Shown here: positions 56,370-64,000 of the stretch, one piece after another
Position numbering within the stretch: position 1 is the first letter of the stretch
Layout: the number at the start of each line of letters is the position of its first letter
Source of the DNA: Eutypa lata
Taxonomy: Eukaryota; Ascomycota; Sordariomycetes; Xylariales; Diatrypaceae
NCBI GenBank assembly: GCA_022661535.1
Contig: JAKULF010000006.1
Span: 372,001-436,000, forward strand
Direction of reading: 5' to 3'
DNA: 64,000 bases
Program-made: the position numbers and the translations under genes
Notes under the pieces: generated by a model
What the model saw: the letters and a program-made list of their open reading frames with translations, nothing else
Told to the model about the DNA's origin: nothing
The model's database searches: none

Positions 56370-57047
56370 GCATTGTTACCCCTCTCCTCGGTGCTCTTAG
56401 TACTACCCATGCTATAACGCGCCGTCGCTCTTTTCTATAGTCTGGTTGCATCGCCAGTCGATATCAAACGCGATAGCAAGCAAAAACAATAATAATAATA
56501 ATACAATGAATAAAATTGTAGGGCTGGGGATCACATGTAGTTAGGCCGTTCCTACCTTTGGAGTATCTCTGATAGGTATTACTGGTTTGACTCACCGAAC
56601 GGCGTTAATTAGACTTCCAAGGCCGTTCTGATTTAGCCCGCAACAAGCAATGAACGTTCAAATAGAGTTAAGCCGTAGACAAAGCGAAATAGGGGAAATC
56701 CGACGAAGGATGAATAAACACGGAGTCATACGAGAAAGGCATTATTCCGACTGATAGCTCACGTGTAAGTATGTAGGTCTTACCGTGAGCCGCACAAGCG
56801 AACTGCATGTTGGTGGCATTTAGTTCATGTGTGGGGAAACAAGGTCTTAGATTTAGAGTACATACTTACTTTTAGCACTCAAAAAGGCGTGCATAAGAGG
56901 AAGCGATCCCACCCCTAACTACCACCTACTACCTACCTGCTTACCTACCTAGCCCCCCAGGTGGGAGACGGAGAAATTTTGAGACGCATCACGTAATTTA
57001 TTCCGATTAGCCTTCTTTTGTTCTTCTTCGTCTTCTTCTTTCTAAGA

Positions 57048-58929
57048 ATGACTTCTAACGGGGCAGAGGCGGCCATTGCAAGCTTGAAGGATGCTGGTTT
57101 GGGGGACGTCTTGCACCTCCCCGAATCGCAAGCCTATAATGACCGTACTACCTCCTACTGGTCGCTGACGGCCCAACTGAGGCCGTGGGCCATTGTCCAG
57201 CCCCGGACCACGGAGGAGGTCTCTAAGGCGCTGACGGCGCTGGTTAATACTCCCGATGTGAAGTTTGCTGTTCGTAGGTTAGTAATACATGAGAAGCGAC
57301 CGTTTCTTTCCTTTTTTCCCCCTGGTCTCGCAGTCGAACTGACCTTGCATAACAGTGGCGGTCACATGGCCTGGGCTGGTGCCAATAACATCAACGATGG
57401 TGTAACCATAGACCTCGGTCTAATGACAAAGACCACATACAACCCAGAGACAAAGGTTGCATCTATCCAGCCTGGTGGCAGGTGGACCGACGTCTACTCG
57501 GAGGTCGAGAGAAGTGAGCTACTCCTTTAAAATATAATGTATTATGACCTTTTCTAATTCTTCGAAACCTATTAGATGGCGTTATGGTTGCCGGTGGCCG
57601 CGAAGGCCTTGTAGGCGTCGGGGGTCTTCTGACCGGCGGCGGGAAGACATTCTATACCTGCCGTTATGGATTTGCGTGCGGTAAGTGGTTTTTAACTCTT
57701 CTCTAATGTGTCTACATTCTCCAACCCCCTGTGCGTGCCAGTGATGCACCGGGGACGGATTATACCCCTGAGAAGGCACTTCTCAATCTGCCCAACACCG
57801 AATAACACAAACAAACAAACAAACGGCCATACTAATTACCAACCCGCAGACCAAGTCGTCAACTACGAAGTAGTTCTAGCCGACGGCAGCGTGGTGGAGG
57901 CCAACGCCACGACCAACCCGGACCTCTTCCGGGTGCTGAAGGGGGGCGGCAACAACTTCGGCATAGTGACGCGCTTCGACATGGCCACGTTCGAAGCTAA
58001 GAACATCTGGGACGGCAACATGATCGTGTCCAAGGACCAGACCGACGCCGTCATCGACGCCTTCGTCGACTTCACGGCGGCGCTCAAGGAGAAGCCCGAC
58101 AGCCACGTCCTCGTCATGTGGACGTGGCTCCCGCAGGCGAGCGACCCCTTTATCATGCTGGTCCTGACCCACCTCGACGGCGTCGAGAACCACCAGTCCC
58201 TGGAGAAGTTCACGGCCATCCCCGGCCAGAAGACCATGCAGGTGACCTCGCTGGCCAAGAAGGTCGCATCCTTCCTCGTGCCATCGGGCAAGCAGTAAGT
58301 TCGCAGACTCTTTCTCTTTCTTATTATTCATCGCCTGCCGTTGCGAAACTCACCCCCTGGAATATGTGATACCCTGCTCGCTCGCACGCAGGAATTTAAG
58401 GGGCTTACTTTTTTTCGTTGTGGATAGGGACACCTGGTTCACCCTGACCTTCAAGCTCGACACCCGGATCATCAACAAGGTAGTCGAGGCGTTCGAGCGC
58501 CTGGGGAAGAAGCTGCAGGGCCTGATCCCGGACGGGGACTTCTACATCTCGCTGGTGCTGCAGCCGCTGCCGGTGACGTTCGGGGCGCACTCGGCGGCGC
58601 GCGGCGGCAACATGTTCGGCCTGGACCGGATCGCGGATGACTGCGTGCTGCTGGTGGCGGCGGTGGAGGTCGCCACCCCGGAGATCTCGGACACGATCGG
58701 CTTCCCGTCGCTCAAGGGCGCCATCGACGAGATCGAGGCGTACGCCGAGGCCGTCGGCGGCAACGTCGGGTTCCGCTACCTCAACTACTGCGACGGCTCG
58801 CAGGACCCGTTCGCCACGTACGGGGCCGAGAACATCAGGAAGATGAAGGACGCCGCCGCCAAGTACGACCCCGCCGGCGTCTTCCAGACGAGGGTCCCCG
58901 GCGGCTTCAAGATCTCCAAGGTGCAATAG
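57048..58929 (+). CDS. FAD-linked oxidoreductase, berberine-bridge-enzyme type, 479 aa
   Basis: Flavoprotein oxidase with a PCMH-type FAD-binding domain and a C-terminal BBE segment. Exons are 57048-57277, 57356-57513, 57576-57680, 57850-58294 and 58428-58929; introns of 78, 62, 169 and 133 nt. The first splice restores RSGGHMAWAGANN, whose His is the usual covalent-FAD residue. Later landmarks are VASIQPGGRWTDVYSEVER, VAGGREGLVGVGGLLTGGG, LADGSVVEANATTNPDLFRV, LKGGGNNFGIVTRF, and the BBE-like YLNYCDGSQDPFATYG near the C-terminus. There is no signal peptide, whereas many relatives are secreted, so this one looks intracellular. The start MTSNGAEA follows a pyrimidine-rich leader. Exons 4-5 are far more GC-rich at third positions than exons 1-3. 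Substrate unknown; no biosynthetic cluster surrounds it. Confidence 0.9.
57805..57824. repeat. (ACAA)n microsatellite in intron 3 of the FAD oxidase
   Basis: Four to five ACAA units, contributing to the unusually long 169-nt intron. Confidence 0.7.
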
Positions 58930-61117
58930 AGGGAACTGTGTAGATTGATTGATTGTGTAGACTAGGTTATACATATATAGCTTGAATTATTTGACCTATA
59001 GACAGACCTCTTCTAGACTCGATATATAATAAATAAGTCATACTATTTTATAAGACTATAAAAAGGTTAAAAGGGGACCTTGGGTGAAGCCAGCAGATGC
59101 CTCATGCCTTCCCTTCTATGTACTTTACTGGACTCTGCTTAACACCCCAAACTATTAAGGGCTTATTGTATTTAGTGATGTCTTACATATATATTTGATA
59201 ATGAACGTCCTTAAATATTTGCGGTTGTCTAATTAATGTTCTATTTAATCCCCACCCCCTCCCCGTGGCGCATACAAGATCATGGTATAACTGGGTATCT
59301 AAGGTATGTAGCAAAACTGTAGGAACGGATGACAAGACCGCTTCAATGAATAATTGATAGGAAAGATCAGATCGCGAAGAAGGCATCCACGTAATGATTG
59401 TGTAATATCCCCCGTCGACTAATAGTCGGACATGTTAATAAGGGGACTTCAATACCACTTTGTGTCTTGTTTCAACGTGAAACTTGAAGGTAATAACATG
59501 ATGCTATAGCACTTTAAAAATTAATATATATGTATCTTATCATTGAAATGTTACGCTACGAACGTTGCATAAGGTGGTATTGGTTTTAGGATGGGGATTG
59601 GCACTTCATCACAGGTACATCGCCTCGATCTGGTGGGGCTTCGTAAGCGGGAATGCGCATAAGGGGAGGAGGGTTTGTTGTGCATGGCAAGGGCTAAGTT
59701 TCTCCAAGTCCCGTTCGATCTTAACATCATAACCATGATCAGCATAAAAGGCTTCGAATTCGGCATCCAAGTCGTCCCATACACTCTGCAGCCATTCTTT
59801 CCTTACCCAGCTACCTATTCACTAACATTCTTGATAATACTACCCTTGTCCTTCTCTAATGCCTGTTTGCAGACGAGTTGGTCTGTGGTCTCGACGAGCA
59901 TAGCAGATATGAAGCACATAAGAAGCATCTTGGAGGGGAAAAGGGGTAGACAGGATACTAGCCACGACCCTTCCTTATAACTCGAACAGAGTAAGGTGCC
60001 AATAAAACGCAACAGCGAGTTGGATGCACATCCAATGAGATTATTAAGTACTTGTAGTGAATTTATGGTAAAGTAAGCTAAATATTAAAGACTATGCTTA
60101 TACCTTTATTGTTAATAAGACATTTTTATCTTGTTTTCATAAGTTAACTCTTTAAACATATACTATATAACGACCTATAGAACTACAAATGCACTTGAGA
60201 TAGGCTGAAGTAAGCGTTATATTTGTAGGATTTGGGTCTCAGACGAGATCTGATCTTAGAATTAATATAAGGAGTTAATTGCACAGTCGATAGTTACAAT
60301 AGCACCGAATTTTCGGAACGAGAGCGGAATAGACATGGACAATTTGTTGAAGTGACATCGTTATCGCAGCCGAGAGTAAGCGGCATCGTTCGATCGGATC
60401 GGATCGGAGAGGGACCGGAGTCCCCACTACGGAGACATGCAAATGTTGGTAGTCATACGGCAAGGACACAACTAACACAATCCAGCTTATTACATCACAA
60501 TGTATAGGTAAATATAATTATTCCCAATATAATGTTCTCACTACTCCCGAAGTGCTTCGATTTGAGTCAGTGCTACTTAAGTAGTCAATTGAGTTCAAGA
60601 TTTATCAACGGGGTTTCCGGCGCCGTTGAAGTACCCTACCTAGTTCCAGTATGTCATTATCCTCTATACTTACTTATGTACTTACATATGCCTAACTTAG
60701 CATACCCAAGTCCCCGTAGTTGTTACAGCTTATAGGAGCCGTTGAACCACGGTACTGGGTTTGAGGATAAGCAAGAGCTTTAAGACGCACTTTTGGATCC
60801 GACGAGCGGTGAGTATTCGAATATAAGACGCGGTAAAAGCCGGTTACACTCTCGATGCTTCTTAAGTAGATACAGAAATTAGTTTAGCTTCCATACTAGA
60901 CTTCGGCAGCTTACCGCACACCCGATCGCCGGTAACAAGAGTATTTATCACATACTTAGTTCATATCGTAGTCCGATCCCCGGATATCCACAGCGGGGCA
61001 CTTATACCGTCAATCGTGTCAGGTACCTCGTACTAAAGGTTCATTGGAGCCACGGGACAATACTGCATACCGTCAACTACATCCTATACGCACTCTAGCT
61101 ATAGACAGCTGATCACA
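58930..61117. other. Intergenic region, no gene seen
   Basis: 2.2 kb of AT-rich spacer with a GGATC-type repeat near 60394-60410. Short frames only. Confidence 0.5.
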
Positions 61118-62501
61118 ATGCCAAATATCGTGGTTATCGGGTATGTGAAAAAGCGAATATGCATCTTGTCCAGGGGTTGCCCATTGACAACGAAGGGTAG
61201 ATGGACGGTAACAGTGTTGACACAAGACTTCTTTTGATTCAGGGCCGGCGTGTCGGGGTTGACCTCGGCGTACCTCTTATCGAAGCGTAAGGAGAACACC
61301 GTAACCGTGGTCGCGAAGCATATGCCCGGCGATTATGACATCGAATATGCTTCCCCGTGGGCTGGTGCAAACGTGTGGCCGTATGTGCATAACCTCCGAC
61401 TCTCCCTCCTTATCTACCTACCTACCTAACCATACAATAATAGCATGGCCACCGCCGCCAACAGTCGGTGGGAGCGCGAGACGTGGCCGGAGCTGAAGCG
61501 GCTCGCCACCGAGGTTCCAGAGGCAGGCATCCACTTACAAAGTAAGTTAAATAGAGAAAAAGAGGTTACTCCCAGTGCTTTTTCTATAAGAAAAGAAAGA
61601 AAGAAGAATGAGGGAGGAAGGCAACCTGATCTAACAATAATTCCCCCCAGAAAGCCGCGTGTACCGGCGCGAGAAGGACCTGGAGAGGCTGCGCGCTGGC
61701 GGGTCCTACTTTGACTCGCTGTTCGGCGAGGACCCCTGGTACCGGGCGATGTTCGACGACTTCCGGGAGCTGAGCGCGGAGGAGCTGCCCGCCGGGATAG
61801 CCTCCGGGTGCGAGTTCGGCTCCGTCTGCATCAACACCATGCTGTACCTGCCGTGGCTGGTGGGGCAGTGCCGCGCGAACGGCGTGGCGCTGCGCCGCGC
61901 CCACGTGCAGCACGTCTCGGAGGCGGCGGGGCTGCTGCTGCTCAGCCACACGGGCCGGGGGAAGGCCGTCGACATCGTCGTCAACGCGACGGGGCTGCTG
62001 GCGTCGCGGCTCGGCGGCGTCGAGGACGCGGCCGTGCACCCCGTGCGCGGACAGGTCGTCGTCGTGCGCAACGAGGCCCCCTTCATGCTGACCATGTCCG
62101 GCACCGACGACGGCCCCGACGAGCTGACCTACATCATGACGCGGGCCGCGGGCGGCGGCACCGTCATCGGCGGCACGGCCCAGCGCGGCCAGTGGGAGAG
62201 CCAGCCCGACCCCAACTTCGCCATGCGCATCATGCGCCGCGCCGTCGAGATGATGCCGGAGCTGGTGCCGGGCGGGGGCGGGGGCGGGGGCGGGGGCGTC
62301 GAGGGTCTGGACATCATCCGCCACGGCGTCGGCTTGCGGCCCGGTAGGGACGGCGGCGTCCGCCTCGAGAAGGAGCGCGTCGGCGATGTTTGGGTCGTCC
62401 ATAACTACGGCCACGCGGGCTGGGGCTACCAGGGGTCCTATGGCTGTGCGGCGGGTGTCGTTGAGCTCGTCGATGAGATTCTGAATATGCCGAAATTGTA
62501 G
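61118..62501 (+). CDS. D-amino-acid oxidase, 369 aa
   Basis: Peroxisomal-type FAD enzyme that oxidatively deaminates D-amino acids to keto acids, ammonia and hydrogen peroxide. Exons are 61118-61140, 61243-61380, 61444-61541 and 61651-62501; introns of 102, 63 and 109 nt. The first exon encodes only MPNIVVIG. Splicing completes the dinucleotide-binding GAGVSGL (G8-x-G10-x2-G13), then YDIEYASPWAGAN, the family's FAD-contact block. Later come VNATGLLASRLGG, AVHPVRGQVVVV, GLRPGRDGGVRLE (the Arg expected to hold the substrate carboxylate) and VHNYGHAGWGYQGSYG. It ends in PKL, a weak match to the PTS1 peroxisome signal. A nine-glycine run near residue 295 comes from a GGGGGC repeat. Length is typical. 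Exon 4 is extremely GC-rich at third positions. Confidence 0.93.
62273..62298 (+). repeat. GC-rich hexamer repeat coding for poly-Gly in DAAO
   Basis: Four tandem GGGGGC-like units encode the run of nine Gly. Non-homologous loops at this position are plausible, but the run is prone to length change. Confidence 0.75.
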
Positions 62502-63453
62502 TTAATATCTGGTGACAATATATACCTAGCTAGGTAGGGTAGGCTAAGGTCAAGCTAGGTGGACACTCAGCTAAAAAGACGGGAGGACTCATTATTAAAA
62601 CCAGCTTTGCGTTCCCTTGATTGATGTAACACATGCTCTTCTAAGTGGCAATTACCCCTCTGCCCCTTTTAAAAATACATGTGTTCGCTGGCCTACCACT
62701 TTGGGAAGAAGAGGGGGGCGAGGAAGGTTATAATATCGCGCGTTCCTATCTCTCTAGTCTTCTAGTTCTCATGGTACACCTCCCTAGCACAAAAGTCCAT
62801 AGGCGCCTTTTCCCGTTGAACGCAGGCCATATCATCTTGTGCACCTCTTTACAAAAACATTTCGTCTGCCGTTCTCCATCCACCATGCTTTGGTTTTCAC
62901 CAGCCAAATAATACGACCTCCCCCATTGCGACATGCTTACTTGCTCGCTCTCTAGTGCCTGTAGAATATTGGTAATTTCGCTGATACACTGCTTAGAGTA
63001 GTAGATGATGCTGCATCCCTCCCCCTCCCCCCTCCTTTACCGCTGGCTCACGGATTCTTGGTTAACGGCTGTATTCCAGGCTTTCAAAACGACGCAAGAC
63101 CACCACCTCAGGGCCATTCCCGCTTCAATTTGCGTCTGTAATTCGCCTCCGAGTGATAACATCGTCGGCTAGTTTAATATTTAATCAAAAAACGAACCTC
63201 GCCGTAACATCTCCTCATTAAAACCTGCTGTTTCGCTGCGCTCTACTTAGGCAAAGTGAGCGACCCGCAGTGTACTTCTAGACGGCCAGGTCTTGCCTCA
63301 CTGTCACCATTCCCTTGAACAATCACAATTAGTTTGTTCAGTTAGTAAGTAGTTAGGTAGGTACGAAAATAGGAGCCTAACTAGCGTTTTGTTATACCTT
63401 TGTCCCTATTGCCGCGGATGAATTCGATACTGAAGACGGGACGTTGACTGCTG
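62502..63453. other. Intergenic gap between convergent genes
   Basis: 3' regions of DAAO and the DUF7053 gene. It contains a CTAGCTAGG palindromic patch just after the DAAO stop. No gene seen. Confidence 0.5.
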
Positions 63454-64000
63454 CTATGAGCCGTAGTGCTGCTGCTGCTCCCAGATGGCATCCCTGCCGT
63501 TCTGCTGTCCGCTGCCCTGCATGCTCGTGCTCGGGCTGGTGGTACCCGTAGCGGCGGCAGCAGCAGCAGCAGCAGCCTCTTTTCTGACTCTCTCGACGAG
63601 GCGTTCAATGAGGGTACCATGCGCCTTCATGAGCGTCCTTTTTACGAACGCGGCCATGAGGAAGTTGCACCGTAAGTCGATATCCTGAGAGAGGGAGGTA
63701 AAACATCAGTAATCTCTCTCTCTCTCTTATTTAACTGAACAATAAAAAAAGCCAAAAGGGTCGCGAATACCTCACGGACATACAGCCCCTGGGCCGGCGC
63801 CCCAATGCCAATCTCGACAGGGACGGGCGGCTCGCCGGGCAGCGTGCCGCCGAGGCTCCAGCGCTCGCGGATGTCGGTGCCGAGCGGCGCGTAGACGTGG
63901 GTCTGGACGCCGTCGGGCAGGTCGTGGAACGCGGCCGCGTACGTGACCTCGCCGGGGACGTGGGCGATCTTGTCCGTCAGGCTCCACCAGGCGCAGCCCT
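63454..64000 (-). CDS. DUF7053-type fungal protein, 3' part (two exons seen)
   Basis: C-terminal portion of a fungal protein family I associate with DUF7053; function unknown. Minus-strand exons: 64000-63771 (runs off the right edge) and 63684-63454; the intron is 86 nt and phase 0. Visible landmarks: WWSLTDKIAHVPGEVTY, then FHDLPDGVQTHVYAPLGTDI, RERWSLGGTLPGEPP, LYVRE|DIDLRCNFLMAAFVKRTL and KAHGTLIERLVERV. After that comes a poly-Ala run encoded by GCT/GCA repeats, a Gln/Ser-rich tail and the stop. The donor reads GAG|GTATTC and the acceptor follows a CT-rich stretch. The start lies outside the window. Third positions are strongly GC-biased. There is no membrane segment in the visible part. 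Confidence 0.8.

Larger units (their letters stand above)
54828..57047. other. Intergenic region, at most one doubtful small ORF
   Basis: 2.2 kb between divergent receptor and FAD-oxidase genes. It holds a (CAGT/CAGC)n tract at 56332-56369, (AAT)n at 56489-56503, and a pyrimidine-rich leader before the FAD-oxidase start (57010-57045). The frame at 55012-55359 is listed separately. Confidence 0.5.

Noticed and set aside
61584..62414. 276-codon antisense frame over DAAO exon 4
   Set aside because: Created by the extreme GC3 of the DAAO exon. The product is Ala/Val/His/Arg-rich without domain features.
53175..62501. Secondary-metabolite cluster
   Set aside because: An FAD oxidase and an amino-acid oxidase are present, but there is no PKS, NRPS, terpene synthase, P450 or local regulator, and the genes are separated by about 2-kb gaps.

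Overview
The window is nuclear DNA of a filamentous ascomycete (Pezizomycotina, most likely Sordariomycetes). The evidence is short introns (mostly 53-110 nt) with GTRAGT-type donors and CTAAC/CTGAC branch sites, a STAND/NLR gene with an alpha/beta-hydrolase head, a PTH11/rhodopsin-like receptor, a 2EXR protein, a Clr2-type silencing factor, a Zn2Cys6 regulator, and an AT-saturated repeat that looks like repeat-induced point mutation (RIP). I rebuilt split genes by hand from splice sites, reading frame and remembered family patterns. No alignment or transcript data were available.

Layout. From 0 to 10 kb: the end of a PP2A leucine carboxyl methyltransferase gene, SAGA subunit spt3, two unrecognised genes (3094-3969, 4734-5984), a 12-TM MFS transporter and a four-exon fructosamine-kinase-like gene. 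From 11 to 20 kb: a 1596-residue NLR-like protein, convergent with a 1187-residue ArAE/BRE4-type membrane protein. From 20 to 35 kb: a gene-dense housekeeping and regulatory block with ist1 (ESCRT-III), a CCHC zinc-knuckle protein, aps2 (AP-2 sigma), a 2EXR protein, an old-yellow-enzyme oxidoreductase divergent from a Zn2Cys6 factor, and a Clr2-like protein. From 35 to 53 kb: a gene desert with one credible gene, a protein with three copies of a six-cysteine module at 42.6-43.8 kb. The desert holds a 910-bp AT-rich element with 45-bp inverted ends, a belt of microsatellites and degenerate sequence that may be an old Ty1/copia-like element. From 53 to 64 kb: a seven-exon rhodopsin-like receptor with a 7-nt microexon, a berberine-bridge-type FAD oxidase, a D-amino-acid oxidase and the end of a DUF7053 protein, separated by long empty stretches.

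How genes may work together. The OYE/Zn2Cys6 pair shares a 548-bp divergent promoter containing a perfect AGCGG-N5-CCGCT palindrome, the kind of site bound by Zn2Cys6 dimers, so co-regulation is a testable inference. The Clr2-like gene lies beside the AT-rich repeat block, the kind of DNA its family silences. ist1 and aps2 are both membrane-traffic genes but are not obviously linked. No complete secondary-metabolite cluster, CRISPR array, rRNA or convincing tRNA was seen.
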